Of a DNA stretch of 64,000 nucleotides, positions 42,153-52,400 are shown piece after piece. The DNA comes from Cyanobacteria bacterium UBA2566. GTDB lineage: Bacteria; Cyanobacteriota; Cyanobacteriia; Cyanobacteriales; Desertifilaceae. The notes beneath the pieces are model-generated. The model did no database searches, was not told where the DNA came from, and saw only the letters and a program-made list of their open reading frames with translations. Made by a program: the position numbers and the translations under genes. The DNA lies in assembly GCA_002340255.1 (NCBI GenBank), contig DDLS01000119.1:1-64000 (forward strand), written 5' to 3'. The stretch's first letter is position 1; every line of letters begins with the position of its first letter.

Positions 42153-42722
42153 ATGAGTGGATTTAGCGGTTTTCCTATGCTTAAAACATTAAAGTCGATC
42201 AAGTATCCTCTATTAGCTGCGGCGATCGCCACAGGTCTGGTGGCGGCTGTGCCTACCCTAACCTTCGCCAATGGTTTACCGGGACTGACTATCTTTGGGG
42301 GTCCTGGACGGGAAAATACTCTACCCTTCCGCCTTGACTATGATGGCATTGCCAATCAATGGGATCGCTATCGGCTTCGAGTTCCTCAAAAGAAACTCAC
42401 AGAAGCAGTTCAGCAATTTACCATCTCCTACTCTGAAAGTCCCGCTAACTTTACAGGCATCATTGACCCAGATAAAGTGGAAGTTCGCATTAAAGGAAAA
42501 GCTCAACCCTTAGCAGAAGTGATTTGGGATCAAGAAAATAAATTGGTTGAGATTTACCCAGAAGACCCTATCCCCGCAGCAACGGGGAATTTAGAGTTGG
42601 TCTTTTCCAATGTCAAAAACCCCGGATTTGGCATTTATCGGTTTAAGTGCTTAATCTTCACCCCTGGTGAAGTGCCCCTACCTCGCTATATCGGAACCTG
42701 GGAAGTGAGCATTAGTCCATAA
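42153..42722 (+). CDS. DUF2808 secreted protein
   Basis: 189 residues. A signal peptide (MLKTLKSIKYPLLAAAIATG then VAAVPTLTFA) ends near residue 38; the ATG at 42177 is an alternative start that gives a better signal peptide. The mature part (LPGLTIFGGPGRENTLPFRL, YRLRVPQKKLTEAVQQFTIS, DPDKVEVRIKGKAQPLAEVI, DQENKLVEIYPEDPIPAATG) is beta-rich and matches DUF2808, known almost only from cyanobacteria and often found as a periplasmic or surface protein of unknown role. It is divergent from pntA1. No partner gene is evident. Confidence 0.85.
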   Translation: MSGFSGFPMLKTLKSIKYPLLAAAIATGLVAAVPTLTFANGLPGLTIFGGPGRENTLPFRLDYDGIANQWDRYRLRVPQKKLTEAVQQFTISYSESPANFTGIIDPDKVEVRIKGKAQPLAEVIWDQENKLVEIYPEDPIPAATGNLELVFSNVKNPGFGIYRFKCLIFTPGEVPLPRYIGTWEVSISP

Positions 42723-42769
42723 TTGACGGGAATAGGGGGATGGAGGGACAGGGGAGGCGCACAGACGTG

Positions 42770-42815
42770 GAGATAGCTTGCTCCCTATTACCTATTACCT
42801 ATTCCCTGTTCTGCC
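42770..42815. repeat. CCTATTA / GGAATAGG tandem remnants
   Basis: CTCCCTATTACCTATTACCTATTCCCTG with the flanking GGGAATAGGGGGATGG at 42729. This is a short tandem repeat of the kind seen at most intergenic positions here. Confidence 0.7.
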
Positions 42816-42843
42816 GTTTCAGGGAACATCCCGTGATCTATGG

Positions 42844-42849
42844 TATAAT
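42844..42849 (+). promoter_or_regulatory. candidate -10 box of the rpmH operon
   Basis: TATAAT in GATCTATGGTATAATGAGCG. No strong -35 is seen. The distance to the rpmH ATG is 208 nt because an IS-type relic separates them. Confidence 0.5.
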
Positions 42850-42872
42850 GAGCGATTGTGACATTTTTATTA

Positions 42873-43022
42873 CATAAGAACCGCAGGGCTTGCGGGGATA
42901 GTCTGTGGAGCGAACGTAAGACCATAAAACTTGCTAATGAGTAGAGGCGGTTGCTAAGAAGCAGAAAGCTTAAATCGTGAGATTTAGGAATCCCCGTGTC
43001 TTCAGACCGGGGAGGATGTCAA
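42873..43022 (+). mobile_element. relic of a TnpB-encoding IS200/IS605-type element (3' end)
   Basis: 42877-42924 read RTAGLAGIVCGANVRP and stop, the style of the C-terminus of cyanobacterial TnpB proteins. The following 95 nt include CTAAGAAGCAGAAAGC, ATCGTGAGATTTAGGAATCC and the hairpin CCCCG-TGTCTTCAGA-CCGGGG (42992-43012), ending GGAGGATGTCAA. That is the right-end pattern of such elements and the place of the omegaRNA scaffold 3' end. The tnpB body and the left end are absent. It stands between the rpmH promoter and its ATG, so it is now part of the mRNA leader. Confidence 0.6.
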
Positions 43023-43057
43023 TTGAGTCGCTAACCCATTTAAGTGAAACCAATTCT

Positions 43058-43195
43058 ATGAGTAAACGAACCTTAGAAGGAACCAACCGCAAACAAAAGA
43101 GAACATCAGGGTTTCGGGCCCGGATGCGCAGTAATACCGGCCGTCGAGTAATTCGCACGCGTCGTAAAAAAGGCCGTCATCGGTTAACGGTTTAA
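43058..43195 (+). CDS. rpmH: 50S ribosomal protein L34
   Basis: 45 residues: [20 protein letters not shown] followed by [20 protein letters not shown] and HRLTV. This is the complete L34 sequence, rich in Arg and Lys, with the invariant [12 protein letters not shown] core. The ATG at 43058 is chosen over upstream in-frame starts that would add IS-relic residues. It opens the conserved block rpmH-rnpA-yidC-jag-yceD found near the origin or in one operon in many bacteria. A 13-bp inverted repeat follows it. Confidence 0.97.
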   Translation: MSKRTLEGTNRKQKRTSGFRARMRSNTGRRVIRTRRKKGRHRLTV

Positions 43196-43235
43196 GATTT
43201 ACAGCTAATGCGAATGAGAGGAAATCCTTGCTGGT

Positions 43236-43280
43236 TAAGAGGTCATGGTGAAATCGGAAGAAATCCCCCATGACCTCTTA
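43236..43280 (+). other. 13-bp stem between rpmH and rnpA
   Basis: TAAGAGGTCATGG (43236-43248) and CCATGACCTCTTA (43268-43280) can form a perfect stem with a 19-nt loop. There is no T-run, so it is more likely an RNA processing or stability element than a terminator. A GCGCGAAGCGCTATA motif of the repeat family follows, just before the rnpA ATG. Confidence 0.7.
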
Positions 43281-43307
43281 CCCATGACCAGCGCGAAGCG
43301 CTATATC

Positions 43308-43685
43308 ATGCTCCCCAAAGCTAATCGACTGAAAAATAGACGACATTTTGTCGGAGTCTATCGTCAAGGAAGCCGACATGAAACCACCCATTTGACCCTA
43401 AGGGCTTTAGGACCAAAACTTTCTCGTTCGCAAAATGCCCATCGTCCAAGCCACCCTACCCAAATTGGCATTGCGATTGGCAAAAAAGTTGATAAACGAG
43501 CCGTTTATCGTAATCGAATAAAACGGCAAATGCGGGCCAAACTCCGCCAACTGCTCCCCAAAATTCAGAGGGGGTGGAGATTGGTATTTATTGTGCGCCC
43601 AAGTGTTCAATCCTGCAATTGGGACGAATTTCTGCAAGAATTAGAGCAGTTATTGGCACAGGCAGAGGTACTGAATGGGAATTAA
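43308..43685 (+). CDS. rnpA: ribonuclease P protein component
   Basis: 125 residues from the ATG at 43308 (MLPKANRLKNRRHFVGVYRQ), chosen because RnpA begins with this LxxxxxFxxxYxxG motif. The RNR-type motif is present as GKKVDKRAVYRNRIKRQMRA. A Ser/Arg-rich insert (PKLSRSQNAHRPSHPTQ) is somewhat longer than usual. The protein binds RNase P RNA and assists tRNA 5' maturation. It overlaps the next gene by 11 nt. The upstream repeat ends GCGCTATATC directly before the ATG. Confidence 0.93.
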   Translation: MLPKANRLKNRRHFVGVYRQGSRHETTHLTLRALGPKLSRSQNAHRPSHPTQIGIAIGKKVDKRAVYRNRIKRQMRAKLRQLLPKIQRGWRLVFIVRPSVQSCNWDEFLQELEQLLAQAEVLNGN

Positions 43686-44076
43686 AGAAGATGTCATCTA
43701 TGATGGCGGCCCCCATATTGGAGATTTAATCTTCAATATTTTTATCGGTTTTACCATTATTGCTCTCCCCTTAACCATTGGTTCGATTATTCGAGCGATT
43801 TGGTCTCGATATCGGATTACCAGCCGCCGGGTTTCCAGTGTTGGAGGATGGATGGGACGCAACCGCACGGATGTAATTTACTCGGAAATCTCCCAAGTGG
43901 TCGTTGTTCCTAGGGGATTTGGATCGTGGGGAGATATGGTGATTACGCTCAAGGATGGCAGTCGTCTAGAACTGCGATCGCTCCCCCAGTTTCGGGAACT
44001 GTATGACTATATCAATGGCAAAATCTCCAAAAATGCCCAAACGAAAAGTGGCTCTGGGAGTAAGGTTAACGCCTAA
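43675..44076 (+). CDS. PH domain membrane protein
   Basis: 133 residues. GGPHIGDLIFNIFIGFTIIA and ALPLTIGSIIRAIWSRYRIT make a membrane hairpin, followed by a bacterial PH domain (VIYSEISQVVVVPRGFGSWG, DMVITLKDGSRLELRSLPQF). The protein is cytoplasmic-facing after the helix. Its position between rnpA and yidC is conserved in cyanobacteria, and it overlaps rnpA by 11 nt. It probably helps membrane protein insertion or envelope function; the role is unknown. A stable hairpin at 44089-44113 follows. Confidence 0.85.
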   Translation: MGIKEDVIYDGGPHIGDLIFNIFIGFTIIALPLTIGSIIRAIWSRYRITSRRVSSVGGWMGRNRTDVIYSEISQVVVVPRGFGSWGDMVITLKDGSRLELRSLPQFRELYDYINGKISKNAQTKSGSGSKVNA

Positions 44077-44088
44077 TTCTTTATTCGT

Positions 44089-44113
44089 CCGAGGACAGTC
44101 TGACTGTTCTCGG
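44089..44113 (+). other. intergenic hairpin before yidC
   Basis: CCGAGGACAGTC and GACTGTTCTCGG pair over 12 positions with one G-U and a 1-nt loop. No U-run follows, so it may attenuate or protect the transcript. Confidence 0.5.
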
Positions 44114-44194
44114 TGAAAATTAATCAGATCAAGCCTCCGACAATCAGATACACTGAAGAGGCAGTTCCTCAGCGCAAAGGTTGACTCACGACGA

Positions 44195-45385
44195 ATGGAC
44201 TTTGGTATTGGTTTTCTTTCTAGCAACGTTATGCTACCGATCCTAGATTTTTTCTACGGGATCGTACCGAGCTATGGTTTGGCGATCGTCGCCCTAACCT
44301 TGGTCATTCGGTTTGCTCTGTATCCCCTCAGTGCCGGATCGATTCGCAGTATGCGCCGCACCCGTGTGGTACAGCCCTACATGCAAAAGCGACAAGAAGA
44401 AATTCGCAATCGCTACAAAGATGACCCCACAAAACAACAGGAAGAGATGGCTAAACTCTTTAAAGAGGTGGGGAATCCCTTAGCTGGGTGTTTGCCAGTC
44501 CTGATTCAAATGCCGGTGCTATTTGCTCTATTTGCCACATTGCGAGGATCGCCGTTTGCCGATGTTAACTATACGGTGGATGTGCAGATTTTCCCCCAAG
44601 AACAGATTCAGCGAATTCAACCCCAAATTTATGCCACGAAACCCCAAAACATCTATATCGAAGATGGGGTTCATGCTAAAGTAGCGGCAATTTTGCCTGG
44701 AGGTAATAAAATTGGGGTGGGCGAGAAAACCCAAATTAACCTACAAACTGTAGAAGGACAAACGGTTAACGAGTTGGTGGCTCAATATCCAGATCGGGGA
44801 CAAAAGTTACAACCGACTTGGACGATAACTAAGGGTGAAGAGTTTGTTGAGGTTAATCCCGATGGCTCTTTAGTTGCTCTTCAACCGGGAGAAGTGACCC
44901 TTCAAGGGACAGTCCCAGGATTAGCAGCAGAGAAAGGATTTTTATTTATTAAAGCTCTCGGAAGAGTTGGGGCTGTTGATGATAATGGCAATATTAACTT
45001 TGACATCCTCGGAATGGTGTTGTTCTTCGGGGTCAGTTTGTATCTGAACCAGGTTCTGTCTGGCCAGGGAGGAACCAGTACTAATAATGATGCCAATTCC
45101 CAGCAACAAACCATTAATAAGATTACGCCCATTATCTTTACAGGGATGTTCTTATTCTTTCCCTTACCGGCTGGGGTTTTGATGTATATGGTGATTGCCA
45201 ATATTTTCCAAACGGCACAAACGTTTATTTTGTCTAAGGAACCGTTGCCGGAAAATCTCCAGAAGTTAGTCGAGGAGAAAGGCCTGAGCGTTAGTCCTGC
45301 GGGTACCATATCCGACAATCGTGCGGATCTGCCTTTTGAAAAGCGGTCTAAAAAGAAGACTAAACCGGAATCGAAAAAGAAATAG
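44195..45385 (+). CDS. yidC: membrane protein insertase YidC/Oxa1
   Basis: 396 residues. The core membrane helices are visible ([56 protein letters not shown]), with the positively charged [20 protein letters not shown] cytoplasmic loop whose conserved Arg aids insertion. [20 protein letters not shown] is the signature second helix. A periplasmic or lumenal beta-rich insert spans about 125-260 ([20 protein letters not shown]), typical of cyanobacterial YidC. The Lys-rich tail binds ribosomes. It inserts membrane proteins alone or with SecYEG in the thylakoid and plasma membranes. It is followed 16 nt later by the jag gene. Confidence 0.96.
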   Translation: MDFGIGFLSSNVMLPILDFFYGIVPSYGLAIVALTLVIRFALYPLSAGSIRSMRRTRVVQPYMQKRQEEIRNRYKDDPTKQQEEMAKLFKEVGNPLAGCLPVLIQMPVLFALFATLRGSPFADVNYTVDVQIFPQEQIQRIQPQIYATKPQNIYIEDGVHAKVAAILPGGNKIGVGEKTQINLQTVEGQTVNELVAQYPDRGQKLQPTWTITKGEEFVEVNPDGSLVALQPGEVTLQGTVPGLAAEKGFLFIKALGRVGAVDDNGNINFDILGMVLFFGVSLYLNQVLSGQGGTSTNNDANSQQQTINKITPIIFTGMFLFFPLPAGVLMYMVIANIFQTAQTFILSKEPLPENLQKLVEEKGLSVSPAGTISDNRADLPFEKRSKKKTKPESKKK

Positions 45386-45400
45386 GCCTCGGTAGCAGCG

Positions 45401-45904
45401 ATGAAGGAAACCATGCAAAAGCGCGGCCAGGAGTGGCTAGAAAACCTGTTAAACAAGATGGGACTAACCACTGCGGTGAAGGTGGAGGTAATTGAAGGAT
45501 GGTCAGGACAGGAAACGTCTTGGTTAATGATTGACCCTTCACCTTTGAATGAGTCCCAGATTGAACAGTTGGTGGGTACGGGGGGCGAAAGTTTAGATGC
45601 CATTCAGTATCTGATTAATGCAATTCTCAATCTGGGACAAGACCGGGAGGAACAGGGGTCGTTTACAGTTGAGTTGAATGGCTATCGTCACCAGCGACAG
45701 CAGGAAGTGCAGAAAATGGCTGAGGTGGCGGCTTATACGGTGCGTCAAACGGCGATCGCGTATGAGATGAAGGCGCTCTCATCGGCGGAAAGGCGAGAAG
45801 TGCATCAGTTTTTGCAATCGCATGAGGATCTAGAGACGGAGAGTGTCGGTAAGGAGCCTCATCGATGCTTGATTGTACGAGTGCGATCCCAGCTCACGGA
45901 GTAG
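45401..45904 (+). CDS. jag: R3H/KH RNA-binding protein (Jag/KhpB-like)
   Basis: 167 residues. The Jag N-domain is absent or short; a KH domain (VVEVIEGWSGQETSWLMIDP, IEQLVGTGGESLDAIQYLIN) precedes an R3H domain (YRHQRQQEVQKMAEVAAYTV to ERREVHQFLQSHEDLETESV with the R-x-x-x-H spacing), ending GKEPHRCLIVR. It binds single-stranded RNA and in Gram-positive bacteria works with KhpA. It is always next to yidC, which suggests a link between membrane insertion and RNA control. It is 15 nt ahead of yceD, same strand. Confidence 0.9.
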   Translation: MKETMQKRGQEWLENLLNKMGLTTAVKVEVIEGWSGQETSWLMIDPSPLNESQIEQLVGTGGESLDAIQYLINAILNLGQDREEQGSFTVELNGYRHQRQQEVQKMAEVAAYTVRQTAIAYEMKALSSAERREVHQFLQSHEDLETESVGKEPHRCLIVRVRSQLTE

Positions 45905-45919
45905 TTTGCAAGGAGGTGG

Positions 45920-46441
45920 ATGATGCAGATGATCCATATTCCTGGGTTGTTGAAGTGCCCAGATGGAAAACTCAAGATTGAGGTTGATGAGTATTTGGAT
46001 GGGTTAGATTCTTTGATGCCTGTTGAGGGCTGGATTAAGATGATTCACCAAGGGAGTTATTTGGAGGTGAAGGCGATCGCCGAAACGATCGTAACCCTGA
46101 AGTGCGATCGCTGTCTGCAACAATATAATTATCGACTGCGGGCGAAAGCGAAGGAAATGATTTGGCTCGATCCCAATGCCGAGACTCTCAATGATAATCT
46201 ACCGTTAGAGCGAGAAGTGGCTTTAGAGGATTTGGTGGAAACCCTATCCCCTCAAGGTCATTTTGACCCTGAAGCTTGGCTCTACGAACAGCTTTGCTTA
46301 AGACTTCCCCATCGGCAATTATGCGATAAAGATTGTCCAGGAATTGAGGTGACTCAGGAAATGGCTGCACCTGACGATACTGCTATGGATTCCCGTTGGT
46401 CAGCTTTGGCAAGTCTTAAGGATCAATTCCCACGAGCTTAA
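45920..46441 (+). CDS. yceD: YceD/DUF177 family protein
   Basis: 173 residues; a strong AAGGAGG ribosome-binding site lies 5 nt before the ATG at 45920. The four-cysteine motif TLKCDRCLQQYNY and LPHRQLCDKDCPGI, with CxxC in both halves, matches DUF177 proteins. These act with 23S rRNA processing in plants and are linked to rpmF in other bacteria. The N-terminal IHIPGLLKCPDGKLKIEVDE is the family start. It closes the rpmH-rnpA-yidC-jag-yceD block and converges on the NRPS gene. Confidence 0.9.
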   Translation: MMQMIHIPGLLKCPDGKLKIEVDEYLDGLDSLMPVEGWIKMIHQGSYLEVKAIAETIVTLKCDRCLQQYNYRLRAKAKEMIWLDPNAETLNDNLPLEREVALEDLVETLSPQGHFDPEAWLYEQLCLRLPHRQLCDKDCPGIEVTQEMAAPDDTAMDSRWSALASLKDQFPRA

Positions 46442-46484
46442 TCATAAAACTCTAATCTATTTAACCAGACTTGATCTTGGATCG

Positions 46485-49400
46485 CTATTGTGCCTGATTC
46501 AAGCAAGCTTCCAGCTTTTGGGCGAGAACCCAGACGTGGGGCGATCGTATCATCCCATAATGGTCGCCGGGAATCATATAAGTTTCCAACTCCCCTGTCA
46601 CCCAAGTACTCCACCCTCGGTCTTCTTCTAGTTCACTGGCTGCAAATAGAGCGACTCGACCCCAATAAGGCTGAGGTTGATAATCGTATACGGCCTTCAG
46701 GTTTGCTTTGAAAACCTCAAACAACCAATCCATCTGTTTAAGGGAGATTTCTCGCGGCAAAATATTCAGGCGTTTGGCTTCAGTTAAGATGCGACCTAAC
46801 TGTTCTGAGGGTTGAAGCGGGTAAAGTTCATGGGTCGAAATTGAGAACTCTGTACCAAATATACCGCCGAGATCGCCCAATAGAGTATTCATCAAAAAAG
46901 CCTCATCAATCGGTTGTTGATTGTGGCTCGGTGCATAGCTGTCAATCAACGCCAGTAGCTCGACGTTTTGCCCCAAAGTTTGCAACTGCCGTGCCATTTC
47001 CCAAGCAACGATACCGCCCATTGACCAGCCGCTCAGATAGTACGGACCGGCGGGCTGAATTTCCTGTAATACTTCTATATAAATAGCCGCCATCTCTTCT
47101 ATTGTTGTCAAAGGTTCCTGTTCGCCAGATAACCCCAGAGACTGCAAGCCATAAAATGGTCGGTTGTTGCCCAGATTTTGGGCTAGCTCTGCATAACACA
47201 GAACGTTGCCGCCAACCGGATGTACGCAGAACAATGGTGGCAACTCTCCTGAAGATTGAATCGGCACCAAGGGAGAATGGGAGCGGACTTGGCTTTGGGA
47301 GGAGAGCAAATGGGCTTGGCTTTCGATCGTCGGTTCTGTAAACAGAGTAGTCAAAGGTAGGTGAATGCCTAATTGCCGTTCGATGCGAGCCATCAAACGA
47401 ACGGCTAACAGGGAATGACCGCCCAATTCAAAGAAGTTGTCTTGTACTCCAAGGGTGGAAATTTTGAGAACTTCCGACCAAATTTGGCATAGTTGTAGTT
47501 CCGTAGTGGTGCGGGGGGCGATCGCTCCTTTTTCTCTCTGTTCTTTATCTGGTGCAGGGAGGGCGCGGGGATTTACTTTGCCATTAGGCGTTAGAGGCAA
47601 TGCCTCTAAAAACACAAATGCACTGGGAACCATGTAGTCCGGTAGCTTCGTTTTCAGGAAACCGCGCACATCAGACCCCGCTAGTTCTTCTGCCTCGGAA
47701 ACGATATAGGCTACTAGACGCTTATCCCCGGTCGAATCTTCGCGGATGATAACGATTGCTTCACGTACTTCTGGATGTTGGGCTAAAGTTGCTTCAATCT
47801 CTCCGAGTTCGATGCGGAAACCTCTGATTTTCACTTGGTTGTCGATGCGTCCGATAAATTCAATCTTGCCATCCGGGAGATAGCGCGCTTTATCGCCGGT
47901 TTTGTAAAGGCGCGAACCCGGTTCGTCACTAAAGGGATTGGAGATAAACTTTTGCTCGGTTAATTCGGGGCGGTTGAGATAGCCTCGCGCTAACCCTGCA
48001 CCGCCGATATGGAGTTCGCCCGGTACGCCTATGGGGACAGGCTGGAGATGCTGGTCGAGAATATAGATTTGGGTATTGGGAAGAGGACACCCCAGAGGAA
48101 GCGTTGAACTATTTTCTATTGATAACTCTGGCTCCAATCGATAAGTTAATACGCCAACGGTCGCTTCAGTCGGTCCGTAATGATTGAAGATCGTACATTG
48201 GGGAGCTTGAGATTGAAGGTAACCCACCCAATCGGAACGAGAAGCTTCACCGCCTAAGATTAGAACTTGACGGGGTAACAATTGCTCGGAACGAGACGAG
48301 CTTTGCAAAGCCATGAGATGGGAGGGCACAATTTTGAGGCAATCAATGTTTTGGTGCTGTATATAATCTCCTAAAGCATCAGGTTGAGAAGATGTTTCTT
48401 GGGAGATGATATGAAGACATCCTCCTGTGCATAAAGCTGGAAAAATGATCGTGTTCCCTAAATCAGTAGTAATACTAGAGACCAAAGCAAAGTGTTCACA
48501 AGAGTTGAGATTAAATTGCCGAACAATCCCATGAAGGTAGTTGATCATCGATTTATGTGCGATCGCGACTCCTTTGGGTTGACCCGTAGTTCCTGATGTG
48601 TAAATAACGTAGAGCAAGTTGTCTGGCTTGGCTTGAGTCACTAAGTTGCTATTTGCTTCTTGTGCGATTACGCTCCAATCTACATCTAACAAAACCTGAC
48701 GTACTCGCTCTTGTAGCTGTAGATGCCCCAACTTTTTCTCAGTCAGCAACACTGATACTTGGGCATCTAAGATTTGATAAGCTAATCTATCTGGAGGAGA
48801 ATTGGGGTCTAAAGGCAGATACGCCCCACCTGCTTTAAGAATTCCCAACAGTCCTACTATCATTTCCACAGAGCGCTCTACACAAATCCCCACCAGCACA
48901 TCCTGCCCGACTCCCAAGTTTTGCAAATAATGCGCCAATTGATTTGCTTTCCCGTTGAGTTCCCGATAGGTTAGCTGTTTGTCCTCAAAAACCACTGCTA
49001 CAGAATCGGGAGTGCGTTTTACTTGCTCCTCAAATAACTGGTGGATGCACCGATCCTGGAGATATTCGACTTGGGTATCGTTCCACTCTACTAATAATTG
49101 ATGGCGTTCCGCTTCTATCAGTAACGGTAGTTCGCTAACTGGTGCTTTGGGATTAGCTAGAATTCCTTCTAGCAACGTCTTGAAATGCCCCATCATGCGA
49201 CGAATTGTTGTGGATTCAAACAAATCGCGATTGTATTCCCAATAGCCAATTAATCCCGCTGCTGTCTCCTCCATGGACAACGTTAAATCGAACTTGGCTT
49301 TGGCGCTTTCTATCTGTAACCAATTAAAACTCACCTCCGGTAACTCCAGAGGTTTCATCGGTGCATTTTGCAGAGCAAACATCACCTGAAAAATCGGCGA

Positions 49401-52400
49401 GTGGCTGAGGCTGCGTTCTGGTTGCAATGCCTCCACCAACTGCTCAAACGGGACATCTTGATGGGCGTAGGCATCCAAACAAGTTTGCCGCACTTGTTGC
49501 AAAAGTTGGGAGAAACTGGGATTGTCTTCAAATTGACTTCGCAACACCAAAGTATTGACAAAAAATCCAATCAGTCCTTCTATTTCGCTGCGGTTGCGGT
49601 TAGCAATGGGCGTACCGACAACAATATCTTCTTGAGAGCTATAGCGATAAAGTAAGGTGCTAAATGTGGCAAATAGGGTCATAAATAGAGTCACGCCCAA
49701 CTCCTGACTCAGACGCTTTAGCCGTTGGGTAAATTCAATTCCCAGTTCAAAAAACTCTTTCCCTCCGTTAGCCGTCTGCACGGTTTTCCGGGGATAATCC
49801 GTGGGCAATTCTAATAAAGGAGGTGTTCCGGCTAACTGTTGTTTCCAGTAAGTCAGTTGGGGCGCGAGCATTTCCGCAGTCGCCGGTTGCCGCTGCCAGC
49901 AAGCAAAATCAGCATATTGGATGGGCAGTGGGGGTAATGGTGACGGTTTCCCTTGCACATAAGCCCCGTAGAGAACTTCTAACTCGTGGCTCAATACTCC
50001 TGTTGACCAGCCATCAGTAATAATATGGTGCATGGTGAGCAACAGTACATAATCATCGGGGGCTAACTGGAATAGGGTTACTCGTAGTAAAGGATCGTTT
50101 GCTAGGTCAAAGGGTTGCTGAATTTCTTCTGCGGCTAAACGCTGCAACTCAAGAAACCGGGTTTCTGTGTCAGTATTGGCTGTAGAAGCGAGTTGACTAA
50201 AGAAACCGGGTTTCTGAATCTCGTGAATCACCCGGACTGGAGAACCCTCTACGGCTTGATAATTAGTCCGCAAGCTCTCGTGACGGCGAACAATTTCTTG
50301 CAGTGCCATCTCTAGGGCTTCTATCGAGAGCGAACCCGTCAAACGCAAGGCTTCTTGCTCGTTATAGGCGATACTTTTTTCCTGCAATTGATCGAGAAAC
50401 CATAAGCGTTGTTCGGCAAACGAGAGGGGGAGTTCTGCTTCTCGCGGTATGGGTTGGATGGTTGCTTGTTGTTGGCTGGAAGTGCCGAGTAGAGTTTCTG
50501 CCAATTCTGCTACGGTTGGCGATTCAAATAACCGATGCAAGGATAGTTCAACCCCAAAAGTATCCCGGACTCGCGAAATCAGTTGAGTCGCTTGGATGGA
50601 ATCTCCTCCCAACATAAAGAAGTTGTCTAGGACTCCAATTTCATTGAGCGTTAACAATTCTGCCCAAAGTCCGGCGAGAATTTCTTCGGTGGGAGTTCGC
50701 GGTGCAACTAATTCTACATCGAGAACTGGGCGAGATTTATCTGGGGCGGGTAGGGCGCGGCGATCGACTTTACCGCTGGGACTTAGGGGCAGTTTGTCCA
50801 GAACCACAAATGCCGATGGAACCATATAATCGGGCAGTTTTTCTTGCAGGAACTCGCGCAACTGAGGAATTAATTGATGGTGTTGCTTGCCGGTGTAGGG
50901 CTGATTGGCATAAGCACTCCAAGGTTTGAGTCCGTTTTCTTGAGGTGCAATAATCGTGCTGTCTGGAATGATGTTGCTGTCGGAGCGAATAAATAGGACA
51001 TCATAGTAAGCTTCACTACTATTGCCTGAGCAAGTAATGTTAATCCGATAATCGACTTCGGATTCCAATTGCCACCAATCTTCGGGTTCAATGCCTTCTG
51101 GGGTAATCTGTTGTCGCAGTTCTCCGACAGTTTCGGGACATTCAGGACTGGCTAATCTTTCTATCGCTTGCAAGTCTGCCCAAATTCTGGCGTTAGGAAC
51201 GCGGGTGAGAACGAGGATTTCTGGGGCAGTTTCTTGCAGTTGTTGGCGAACTTTCGCCACAGTTAAATTATCTGGTTGCCAGTTTAGATAAATGGGGGGT
51301 TTTGTGGCATTTTGGGATTTTTTGCCAATATGAAGAACGATATCGTAGCGGAAACGAGTGAGTTCGTTTTGGTAATGCCCGCGCTTGAGTTGGATTTCTA
51401 CATGGCTAATTTGGGGTAAGTGTTGTTTGAGGGCGATGAAGAAATCCGGGTCGATAATGAGTCGTTGCTCTCGCGAGAGGCGATCGCCGATCCTGTGCCT
51501 TAATTGTGCTACAGACAGTTCAGCGGACGCTTGATATAACTGCACTGAGGTATGAAAGGCTTCCAACAAGGGCAAACTGAGGATGTCCCCTAGGAAAATT
51601 TGGCCTCCGGGTTCAACTAACGATACCGCCGTTTCGATAACTTCCACTAAATAATCGATACTGGGGAAAAACTGAATTACTGAGTTGGAGATAGCGGTGT
51701 CAAAAGTTTCTTGGACTATTTCACCTAATCCATCTGCTGGAGTCTGTCGCAAGGTGACTGACTGGGCTAACTCGTTATTACCCATTTGTCGTTCTAGGTA
51801 ACGAATGGCTTCCCCTGAAAGATCCGTGGCGTAGTAATGCTGGCATTGGGGAGCCATCCGAAACAGGAGTAAACCCGTGCCGCAGCCAATTTCTAATAAT
51901 CGATCGGGCTGCAACGACAGAATCCGCTCTACGGTATAGTCAACCCATTCTTGCACTTGTTCGGGGTCGAGGTCTTTGCCGGTATAAGAGTCGTTCCAGC
52001 CACCAATATGAAAGCTACCGTCTTGGGTTTCGTCGGGTTGGATATAAGCTTCATCCCAGATTTTCTGCCATTTTTGGGTCTGTTCGCTGGTATCTTCTGG
52101 ATTTTGCTCGTCAGTGGCAGAACCGGGAACGATGTATGCGACTAAGCGTTTCTGGTTGGGGACATCTTCTCTTGCTTCAACGATCGCCTGTTTGACTTCT
52201 GGATTTTGGCTGAGGGTGGCTTCGATTTCTCCGAGTTCGATGCGATAGCCCCGTACTTTTACTTGGTGGTCGATGCGTCCAAGATATTCAATATTGCCAT
52301 CGGGTAAGTAGCGAGCTAAATCTCCAGTTTTGTAGAGACGGGAGTTGGGGTCTTGGCTAAAGGGATTAGGAATAAATTTTTCTGCGGTGAGTTCTAGTCT

